Assembly: GCA_021801615.1 (NCBI GenBank)
Contig: JAJYXS010000098.1
Coordinates: 1-10,369, forward strand
DNA: 10,369 nt
Reading direction: 5' to 3'
Source of the DNA: Actinomycetes bacterium
GTDB taxonomy: Bacteria > Actinomycetota > Acidimicrobiia > Acidimicrobiales > RAAP-2
Of the stretch, positions 1 to 5,018 are shown in pieces. A program made the position numbers and the translations under genes. Within the stretch, counting starts at the first letter, position 1; every line of letters begins with the position of its first letter. Under the pieces are notes generated by a model that had not been told where the DNA came from, searched no databases, and saw nothing but the letters and a program-made list of their open reading frames with translations.

Positions 1-603
1 GGCCGGGCCGACGAGCGAGGCCTTCCCACCTTCCCCGCACGCCGGTTCGTCCGCGCCGGCGGGCTCACGGTGGTCCACGACCGGGTGACCGAGTACGAGC
101 TCGTCGACGTGACCGGGAGCGGCGACGAAGCGAGGGCGCACACCCTCGCCCTCACCGTGCTGCGCTCGACGGGGATGCTCTCCCGCCTTGGCATGGCGTA
201 CCGGCCGTTCCCCGCCGGACCCCTCACCCCCGTCGAAGGCCTCCAGCTCCTGGGACGCCTCGTCGAGCTGCGCTACGCCCTCGCGCTCGGCGACGTCGAC
301 CCCTGGGCGCTCGCCGACGACGTCCTGCTCCCTCTCGAGCCGGTGACGTCCTTCGGGGGCGGTGCGCGCCCTGGCGAAGGTAGCGCGCTCCGGCTGCAGG
401 GTGCAGAGGTGAGCGCGGTCCGCCGCGAAGCCGGGGTGCTGGAGGTCCGCGTGTTCAACCCGTCGGACGCACCGGCCGTCGTGCGGGTCGACGGCCGCTC
501 CGGATGGCTCGTCGACCTGCGCGGATCCCCCCTCGAGCCCTTCGACGGCGCCTTCGAGCTCCGTCCCAACGGCATCGCGACCGTGCGCCTACCCGGCGCG
601 TGA
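1..603 (+). CDS. Glycoside hydrolase family 38 alpha-mannosidase, C-terminal part
   Basis: The frame is open from the first base, so the gene begins before the window and only about the last 200 residues are seen. GH38 enzymes hydrolyse alpha-mannosidic bonds with a zinc-containing catalytic domain, which would lie upstream and is not visible. What is visible matches the C-terminal beta-rich domains of actinobacterial GH38 proteins. There is a 'GLPTFPARRFVRAGGL' stretch followed by 'EYELV', then 'LALTVLRSTGMLSRLGMAYR' with a Pro/Gly-rich 'PAGPLTPVEG' segment. The end has 'LEVRVFNPSD', 'SGWLVDLRG' and 'FELRPNGIATVRLPG'. The ATG at codon 24 of the visible frame is internal, because recognisable family sequence continues upstream of it. 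The gene ends with TGA and converges on gpsA with a 25-nt gap. The family assignment is firm; substrate specificity cannot be judged from this part. Confidence 0.85.
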   Translation, partial: GRADERGLPTFPARRFVRAGGLTVVHDRVTEYELVDVTGSGDEARAHTLALTVLRSTGMLSRLGMAYRPFPAGPLTPVEGLQLLGRLVELRYALALGDVDPWALADDVLLPLEPVTSFGGGARPGEGSALRLQGAEVSAVRREAGVLEVRVFNPSDAPAVVRVDGRSGWLVDLRGSPLEPFDGAFELRPNGIATVRLPGA

Positions 604-628
604 CCGCGTCGGACACCCGCTCGCCTGC

Positions 629-1660
629 TCACTCAGGGAAGGAGGCCTCGTCCCATTCGGCGCGCGGCGGCCGCTCCATGAGCGCCGCTGCTGCCGACGC
701 GGGCGACCTCTCGCCCGCGACGAGCGCGGCGACCTGTGCGGCAATCGGCATCTCCACGCCGTGAGACTCTGCGAGGGCCACGATCGGCGCTGCGGTCCGC
801 ACCCCTTCGGCCACCATGTGCGTAGCGGAGAGGACCTCGCGGAGCGGGCGGCCGCTTCCGAGCTCGTAGCCGACGGACCAGTTGCGGCTCTGGGGGCTCG
901 TGCAGGTCGCGACGAGGTCGCCTACGCCCGCGAGCCCCCCGAAGGTGAGCGCACGACCGCCGAGCGCCAGCCCGAGCCGCACCTGTTCGGCGAGCCCGCG
1001 GGTGACGACCACCGCACGCGTGTTCTCCCCGAAGCCGAGCCCGTCACAGACCCCCGCAGCGATCGCGATGACGTTCTTGGTCGCGCCGGCGATCTCGCAA
1101 CCCGCGACGTCAGTGCCCGTGTAGACGCGAAAGTTCGTGCTGTGGAGCAGGCCCTGGACCCGCTGGGCGACCCGCTCGTCGTCGCACGCGACGACGGTCG
1201 CCGCGGGATGACCTGCGGCCACCTCATGGGAGAGGTTCGGTCCGGTGAGCACCCCGACCGGATGGTCCGGCAGCACCTCGGCGACGATCTCGGACATTCT
1301 CATGTTGGTCCCGGCCTCGATCCCCTTCGCGAGGCTGACGACGGCCGCTCCGTCCACCAACGCGGGGGCCATCGCCTCGAGGATGGCCCGGAACCCGTGC
1401 GAGGGCACCGCCACGAGCACCGTCGCCGCGTCCGCGACCGCTTCGGCGAGCGACGCGGTCGCGCGCACGGTAGGCGGGAGCGCGACTCCTGGGAGATAGC
1501 AGGGGTTCTCGCGGGTCGTCTCGAGCACGTCGGCGAGCTCGGGGGAACGCGCCCACAAGGTGGTTGGTCCGTTGCGGGAGAGGAGCATCGCGATCGTGGT
1601 GCCCCACGAGCCCGCACCCACGACCGCGACACCGCCGGTCTCCTCGCAGAAGCCAGACAC
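629..1660 (-). CDS. gpsA: NAD(P)+-dependent glycerol-3-phosphate dehydrogenase
   Basis: This cytosolic enzyme reduces dihydroxyacetone phosphate to sn-glycerol 3-phosphate for phospholipid synthesis. The 343-residue product has the usual family length. The Rossmann motif GAGSWG is at residues 15-20, and SLAKGIE at 109-115 carries a substrate-binding lysine. 'GPNLSHEVAAG' is at 140-150, and 'ATKNVIAIAAG' includes K195, equivalent to the family's catalytic lysine. The signature 'GLAGVGDLVATCTS' is at 242-255, followed by 'SRN' and 'MVAEGVRT'. The GTG start at 1660 is chosen because a TAGGCT hexamer lies 8 nt upstream, suggesting a leaderless message, and no Shine-Dalgarno is seen. A slightly later GTG just before the Rossmann strand is possible. 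The gene is divergent from cofC, as gpdA2 and fbiD are in M. tuberculosis. Confidence 0.95.
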   Translation of the reverse strand: MSGFCEETGGVAVVGAGSWGTTIAMLLSRNGPTTLWARSPELADVLETTRENPCYLPGVALPPTVRATASLAEAVADAATVLVAVPSHGFRAILEAMAPALVDGAAVVSLAKGIEAGTNMRMSEIVAEVLPDHPVGVLTGPNLSHEVAAGHPAATVVACDDERVAQRVQGLLHSTNFRVYTGTDVAGCEIAGATKNVIAIAAGVCDGLGFGENTRAVVVTRGLAEQVRLGLALGGRALTFGGLAGVGDLVATCTSPQSRNWSVGYELGSGRPLREVLSATHMVAEGVRTAAPIVALAESHGVEMPIAAQVAALVAGERSPASAAAALMERPPRAEWDEASFPE

Positions 1661-1668
1661 TCGCCCAG

Positions 1669-1674
1669 AGCCTA
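1669..1674 (-). promoter_or_regulatory. Putative -10 element of gpsA (leaderless)
   Basis: Read on the minus strand the hexamer is TAGGCT, matching the actinobacterial TAnnnT -10 pattern. Eight bases separate it from the GTG start, so transcription would begin at or next to the start codon. No good -35 hexamer is visible at the expected spacing. The assignment rests on this geometry and its recurrence at two other genes in the window. Confidence 0.45.
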
Positions 1675-1714
1675 GGGTCGCGCCCAGCTGCGCCGGCGAC
1701 CTGCGCTACAGGGC

Positions 1715-1765
1715 GACCAGCCGCAAAGGGTGCTCCAGGGCGGTGACCAGCCGCAAAGGGTGCTC
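1715..1765. repeat. Two identical 21-nt direct repeats in the gpsA-cofC divergent intergenic region
   Basis: The same 21 bases, beginning GACCAGCCGC and ending GGGTGCTC, occur at 1715-1735 and 1745-1765. The start-to-start distance is 30 nt, about three helical turns. The pair sits between the two divergent promoters, just upstream of the expected -35 zone of cofC. Two phased identical copies suggest binding sites for a shared regulator, but a small tandem duplication is equally compatible. No known operator is recognised. Confidence 0.6.
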
Positions 1766-1788
1766 AGACTCCAAGCAGCGGCGCGCCG

Positions 1789-1794
1789 TACACT
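1789..1794 (+). promoter_or_regulatory. Putative -10 element of cofC (leaderless)
   Basis: The hexamer TACACT fits TAnnnT and is separated by seven bases from the GTG at 1802, so the message would start at the start codon. No Shine-Dalgarno precedes that GTG. A convincing -35 hexamer is not visible; the 21-nt repeats lie where upstream regulator sites would be expected. Confidence 0.45.
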
Positions 1795-1801
1795 CCGTCA
1801 C

Positions 1802-2482
1802 GTGACCGGTGGCGAGGACGTCGCCCCCAGGGCCCCCGCAGCACCGGCGCGTGGCACCCCACCAGCGCGCGCAAGGCCGAGGGTCACTGCGACATCGGCC
1901 CTCGGTGATCACGCCGTGCTCGTCCCGGTGAAGGCGTTCGCGCGCGCGAAGCGTCGACTCACCGACGCGCTCGATGACCACGACCGCAGGGCGCTGGTCC
2001 GCCGTATGGCCGAGCAGGTGCTCGAGGCGGCCGCGCCGTTGCGCGTCGCCGTCGTGTGCGACGACCCCGAGGTGGCCGATTGGGCACGTCGCCGTGGCGC
2101 GCTCGTCCTGTGGGAACCGGGCCGGGGCCTGAACGGTGCGGTCCAGTCCGGGGTGGCGCAGCTCGCGGACATGGGCGTGCGCCGCGTCGTCGTCGCGCAC
2201 GCCGACCTCCCGCTCGCGCGTGATCTCCCCCGGCTCGTGGGCTTCGAGGGGGTCACCCTCGTCCCGGACCGGCGTGACGACGGGACCAACGTCATCGAGC
2301 TCCCGACCGATGCGGGGTTCCGGTTCTCCTATGGGCCCGCGTCCTTCTCGCGCCACCTGGCGGAATGCGACAGGCTCGGGCTTGCCGTCCGCGTCGTACG
2401 TGAGCCCGCGCTGGCGTACGACGTCGACTGGCCGAGCGACTTGACCGAGGGCGCCGTGCCCAGACGCGCGCCGAGCGGCTGA
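1802..2482 (+). CDS. cofC: 2-phospho-L-lactate / phosphoenolpyruvate guanylyltransferase (coenzyme F420 biosynthesis)
   Basis: CofC/FbiD activates phosphoenolpyruvate (in actinobacteria) or 2-phospho-L-lactate with GTP, giving the donor used to build coenzyme F420. With the GTG at 1802 the product is 226 residues. Family motifs are 'PVKAFARAKRRL' at 42-53, 'VVVAHADLPLARDLP' around 129-143, 'PDRRDDGTNVI' at 155-165, 'FSYGPASFSRH' at 175-185 and 'YDVDWPSDL' at 206-214. The first ~37 residues are a Pro/Ala/Arg-rich extension that is unusual for the family. A GTG at 1916 would give a 188-residue core starting right at the first beta strand. I prefer 1802 because of the TACACT hexamer seven bases before it. 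The gene is divergent from gpsA and convergent with the basic HupB-tail-like gene; gpsA and cofC homologues are also divergent neighbours in mycobacteria. It implies that the organism makes F420. Confidence 0.88.
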   Translation: MTGGEDVAPRAPAAPARGTPPARARPRVTATSALGDHAVLVPVKAFARAKRRLTDALDDHDRRALVRRMAEQVLEAAAPLRVAVVCDDPEVADWARRRGALVLWEPGRGLNGAVQSGVAQLADMGVRRVVVAHADLPLARDLPRLVGFEGVTLVPDRRDDGTNVIELPTDAGFRFSYGPASFSRHLAECDRLGLAVRVVREPALAYDVDWPSDLTEGAVPRRAPSG

Positions 2483-2489
2483 TCGCTCA

Positions 2490-2501
2490 CCTGTGCACAG
2501 G
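2490..2501. terminator. 12-bp perfect palindrome between convergent genes, possible bidirectional terminator
   Basis: CCTGTGCACAGG is a perfect palindrome lying between the stop of cofC (2482) and the stop of the basic gene (2511). Flanking TCGC and GCGA can add outer pairs with a bulge. There is no T-tract on either side, so it is not a classical intrinsic terminator, although such hairpins are common between convergent high-GC genes. A protein-binding palindrome is the alternative. Confidence 0.35.
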
Positions 2502-2510
2502 CGAAGCCAC

Positions 2511-2942
2511 CTACTTCGCTGCACGTCCGGTCCCGACCCGCTTCGGGGTCGTCTTGTCCACGCTCGACCGGCTCGCCGTGGTCTTGTTCGCGGCGGTCCT
2601 GGCCGTCGTCTTCGCGGCCGTCTTCTTCGCGGCCGTCTTCTTGGCGGGCGCCTTGCTCGCGGCCGTCTTCTTGGCGGGCGCCTTGCTGGCGGCCGTCTCG
2701 TTCACAGCCGTCTTGTTGGCCGCGGCCGGCGTGGCCTGCTTCGTGATCCGCGTGGCGGTGGTCTTTCGCGCCGTCACGCCCCTGGTCACGCCCTTGCGCG
2801 CTCCGCCACTGCTTGCAGATGCCTGTTTGGCCGTGGACCTTGCGGACGCGGCGTCCTTCGCCGTCGGTCGCACGGCTTTCGAGGCAGTGGTTCCTTTGGT
2901 CGCTCCGTTCTCCGGCACGCGGTTGGTTGCGGTGACCGCCAC
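2511..2942 (-). CDS. Lysine/alanine-rich histone H1-like protein resembling the HupB C-terminal tail, without an HU domain
   Basis: The 143-residue product is low-complexity and strongly basic: 21 Lys and 11 Arg against 4 acidic residues, with Ala and Thr filling the rest. The second half has 'ASKAPAKKTA' repeats (residues 85-104) and 'KKTAAKKTAAKTTARTAANK' at 101-120. These resemble the PAKKA repeats of the tail of mycobacterial HupB and of eukaryotic H1, which bind DNA without a fixed fold and compact the nucleoid. The ~90-residue HU fold that precedes such a tail in HupB is not present here or in other frames upstream. The GTG start at 2942 is well supported by an excellent Shine-Dalgarno, AAGGAGGTG, five bases before it. 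The frame stays open upstream to 3062, but that part has no comparable signal and overlaps the leader hairpins. The position after gpsA and cofC recalls the mycobacterial gpdA2-fbiD-ppk1-mutT1-hupB order. A role as nucleoid-associated protein is inference. Confidence 0.75.
   Translation of the reverse strand: MAVTATNRVPENGATKGTTASKAVRPTAKDAASARSTAKQASASSGGARKGVTRGVTARKTTATRITKQATPAAANKTAVNETAASKAPAKKTAASKAPAKKTAAKKTAAKTTARTAANKTTASRSSVDKTTPKRVGTGRAAK
2629..2687. repeat. 30-bp tandem repeat inside the basic protein gene
   Basis: Twenty-nine bases are identical between 2629-2657 and 2659-2687, a 30-nt period encoding the repeated decapeptide ASKAPAKKTA. A shorter unit (GCGGCCGTCTTCTT on the plus strand) occurs once more just to the left. 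Near-perfect DNA identity points to recent slippage or recombination, so the repeat number probably varies between strains. Confidence 0.85.
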
Positions 2943-2947
2943 GGGTG

Positions 2948-2956
2948 CACCTCCTT
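2948..2956 (-). promoter_or_regulatory. Strong Shine-Dalgarno of the basic protein gene
   Basis: On the minus strand this reads AAGGAGGTG, a nine-base match to the 3' end of 16S rRNA, ending five bases before the GTG at 2942. It fixes that start against the longer open frame. It contrasts with the apparently leaderless gpsA, cofC and WYL genes, and fits high-level translation of an abundant DNA-binding protein. Confidence 0.8.
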
Positions 2957-2971
2957 GATTGGGTCGACGCT

Positions 2972-3022
2972 GGCTCGAGGTGAGCCTGCGGAAGCCGATC
3001 GCCCCTGTGATCGGCTTCCGCA
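2972..3022 (-). promoter_or_regulatory. Two abutting hairpins in the leader of the basic protein gene
   Basis: A perfect 14-bp stem is formed by 2987-3000 and 3009-3022 around an 8-base loop. Immediately next to it, 2972-2976 and 2982-2986 form a 5-bp stem with a 5-base loop. On the minus strand both lie upstream of the Shine-Dalgarno with about 15 bases between. No T-tract follows, so a standard intrinsic terminator is unlikely. A stabilising 5' structure, an attenuator or RNA-level autoregulation, or a large palindromic operator are possible. The 14-bp perfect arms make chance unlikely; the function is unknown. Confidence 0.6.
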
Positions 3023-3023
3023 T

Positions 3024-3524
3024 GACTGCACCGGTTGGTTTGCTTGTCGAGGTGTGCACCACACGAGATCGGTCATCTTTCCGTCGTCGAGGGATGCACG
3101 ATCCTGGACCCGACCTCTTCGGGAGAACGCGACTCGTATCTGCGAAGCGACCGTTCTGCGCGATGCGTCTCGTCCGACTCGCACACGATCATCAGCTCGC
3201 GTCTCGTCGTCCCGTCATCCATCACGTGTCGGGTTGCGTACATTCTCCGTGCGTTTCGGTAAGCAGGTCAAGCATTCACGGGGTCTTGCACGATCGCGCG
3301 CTCGACGCGCTGTCGCGGAGCTCGCTCGCCTGATGTCCCGGGTTGCGCGATCGACGAGCGCGCAGACGACGCGAACAGCCCGACGGGGCCCGAGCTCTCA
3401 GCGAGATCCCCTTACGGGGACGCTCCCGCCGGATGTGCCAGCTTCGTTAGACCATGACCCGATACGGCACCGGGCACGGTGATCCCGGCCGCTCTTGCAC
3501 GAACCTGCCGTGCGCGACGGGCCG
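3024..3524. other. Gene-poor interval upstream of the coupling protein gene
   Basis: I see no convincing gene in this ~500-bp stretch. Between about 3030 and 3290 it is visibly less GC-rich and codon bias is absent in all frames. It should hold the promoter of the basic gene (leftward) and of the coupling protein gene (rightward), but I cannot assign either; a TACATT hexamer at 3239-3244 is the only clean TAnnnT noted rightward. From 3290 to 3363 there are inverted motifs: CGATCGCGC at 3291-3299 against GCGCGATCG at 3345-3353, and GCGCGCTCG at 3296-3304 against CGAGCGCGC at 3355-3363. A small hairpin TCCCC-TTAC-GGGGA is at 3407-3420. Next to a mobilization module, such structure could include an origin of transfer, but that is speculation. 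Confidence 0.4.
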
Positions 3525-3528
3525 ATGA
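3454..3528 (+). CDS. Possible 24-codon upstream ORF overlapping the coupling protein start (ATGA)
   Basis: An ATG at 3454 opens a 24-codon frame starting MTRYGTGHGD, whose TGA stop at 3526-3528 overlaps the ATG at 3525 as ATGA. That arrangement is typical of translational coupling, so this might be a leader peptide setting coupling-protein translation. No Shine-Dalgarno or clear promoter precedes it, and such a short frame can easily arise by chance. It also spans the left copy of the 13-bp inverted repeat. Confidence 0.2.
   Translation: MTRYGTGHGDPGRSCTNLPCATGR
3457..3469. repeat. Left copy of a 13-bp inverted repeat bracketing the mobilization module
   Basis: ACCCGATACGGCA at 3457-3469 is the exact reverse complement of 6564-6576. 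The two copies flank the coupling protein and relaxase genes. The core CCGATACGG is itself nearly palindromic. Because 13-mer matches are expected now and then in 10 kb, attachment-site or terminal-repeat status is only a hypothesis. Confidence 0.35.
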
Positions 3529-5018
3529 CACCTCCTGGATCACCCCGTCGCGCTTCGGCGCACCTCGCACGCTCGCTCGCCCGAGTCCAGGACGCGTCAC
3601 GCGCCGCCGGAGGGGTGTACCTCGGAGCCGGCGCGAACGGTTGGGCGTGGAGCGGCGCGGAGCGCTCGACCCTCGTGCTCGGCCCGTCGCGTTCTGGGAA
3701 GACCTCTGCGCTCGTCATCCCGAACGTGCTCGCAGCGCCAGGCCCGGTGATCGCGACGTCGACGAAGCCAGACGTCCTGCGCGCGACCGCCGAAGCCCGG
3801 ACGACCTCGGGATGGTGCCTCGCTTTCGATCCGACCGGAGCGCTCGATCTGCCCTCCGGCGTCCACCGTGTCGGTTGGTCGCCGGTGAACGCCGCGCGCG
3901 AGTGGCACGGCGCGCTCGAGGTGGCCGACGCGATGGTGCGGACCGCGCGGGGTGGACCTCGAGGCGGCGTCGGCGTCGGTGCCGAGGGCCACTGGAGCGA
4001 GCGTGCGGCCGCGTTGCTCGCGCCGCTGCTGCACGCGGCGTCGTTGGAGGAGGTGCCGATGCGGCGCGTGCTCCACTGGGTCGACCGCCACGATGGCGCA
4101 CCCGCGCTCGACGCGCTCGCCGCACGGCTGGGCGACGACGCGGTGCCGACGGATCTGCTCGCGGGCATCCTCACCACCGACGAACGCGAGCAGTCCGGGA
4201 TCTGGTCGACGGCGTCGGGCGTCCTCGCCGCCTACCGCTCCCCCGGCGCTCTTGCGTCCACGGAAGGGCCGCTGCTCGACCCTGACGCCTTCTGCCAGGG
4301 AACCCACACGCTCTATGTGTGCGCGCCCGCGTCCGCCCAGCAGCTGCTCGCCCCGCTCGTGGTCGCGATCGTCTCCCAGGTACGCGACGCCGCCTACCGT
4401 CACGCGGCCACCCGCGGCGCGCGCGAAGGCCCGCCGGTCCTCTTTGCGCTCGACGAGGTCGCGAACATCGCGCCGCTTCCCGATCTCCCTTCGCTCGTGA
4501 CCGAAGGGCCGGGGCAGGGTCTCCTCACGCTGGCGTGCCTCCAGGACCTTTCCCAGGCGCGGGCCCGATGGGGGACGGAGGCCGACGCCTTCGTGTCGAT
4601 CTTCGGGGCGACCGTCGTCCTCGGCGGCATCGCGGACATACGGACCCTGGAGGCGCTCTCGGCCCTGGGCGGCGAGCGGGAGGTGCGCAGCCGCACGGTC
4701 GGCTTCTCGCACGGCGCGGGAGGGCCGCAGATGTCGGCGACCGACGCGACCGTCTTGCGTCGCCGTCTCCCCGTCGACCTCGTCGCGCGTGGGGCAGAGG
4801 GATGGGCGCTGTGCGTCGACGCGCGCAACCGACTGGGATGGGTGCGCCTGACCCCCGCCCACCAGTCGTGGCCGTGGCGCGACTGCCTGCCGTTGGCCCG
4901 CGTGCGGACGCCTGACCGAGGTGTCCCCCGAGCCCTGCTCCACCACGCGGCCGGACGCGCGCGACGCGAAGGCCCCGACCTCCCGGTCACAGCCCGTCGC
5001 GAACGAGGGCGCGGCTGA
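3525..5018 (+). CDS. VirD4/TraG-type conjugative coupling protein (T4CP) without transmembrane segments
   Basis: Coupling proteins are hexameric ATPases that bring the relaxase-DNA complex to a type IV secretion channel. The 497-residue product has a Walker A motif GPSRSGKTS at 53-61, followed by 'VIPNVL' and 'VIATSTKPDVL' typical of VirD4/TraG. Walker B is 'FALDEVANI' at 307-315, followed by 'LPSLVTEGPGQGLLTLACLQ' and 'QARARWG', matching the TraG/TraD C-terminal (TraM-recognition) region. The N-terminal membrane helices of classical VirD4 proteins are missing, so it is probably soluble or recruited by a partner. The ATG at 3525 is chosen over an in-frame TTG at 3495; neither has a strong Shine-Dalgarno. 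The 3' end overlaps the convergent relaxase gene by 32 nt. No other T4SS gene is visible. FtsK-like or TraB-like translocases are less likely given the TraG-type sequence around Walker B. Confidence 0.85.
   Translation: MTPPGSPRRASAHLARSLARVQDASRAAGGVYLGAGANGWAWSGAERSTLVLGPSRSGKTSALVIPNVLAAPGPVIATSTKPDVLRATAEARTTSGWCLAFDPTGALDLPSGVHRVGWSPVNAAREWHGALEVADAMVRTARGGPRGGVGVGAEGHWSERAAALLAPLLHAASLEEVPMRRVLHWVDRHDGAPALDALAARLGDDAVPTDLLAGILTTDEREQSGIWSTASGVLAAYRSPGALASTEGPLLDPDAFCQGTHTLYVCAPASAQQLLAPLVVAIVSQVRDAAYRHAATRGAREGPPVLFALDEVANIAPLPDLPSLVTEGPGQGLLTLACLQDLSQARARWGTEADAFVSIFGATVVLGGIADIRTLEALSALGGEREVRSRTVGFSHGAGGPQMSATDATVLRRRLPVDLVARGAEGWALCVDARNRLGWVRLTPAHQSWPWRDCLPLARVRTPDRGVPRALLHHAAGRARREGPDLPVTARRERGRG

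Noticed and set aside
761..1675. A 304-codon plus-strand open frame opposite gpsA
   Set aside because: The composition (many Arg, Gly, Asp, His) is that of an antisense frame, and gpsA carries all its catalytic motifs on the other strand.
1706..2524. A minus-strand frame antisense to cofC whose end contains a repeated EHPLRLV
   Set aside because: The peptide repeat merely reflects the 21-nt direct repeats with their 30-nt period; the rest is antisense to a recognised enzyme.
2943..3062. A 40-residue N-terminal extension of the basic protein
   Set aside because: The in-frame GTG at 2942 has a near-perfect Shine-Dalgarno; the extension overlaps the leader hairpins and does not resemble an HU domain.
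3249..3482. A 77-codon plus-strand frame from a GTG just after a TACATT hexamer
   Set aside because: Third codon positions show no GC bias like the real genes, the hexamer is only four bases from the GTG, and no family is recognisable.
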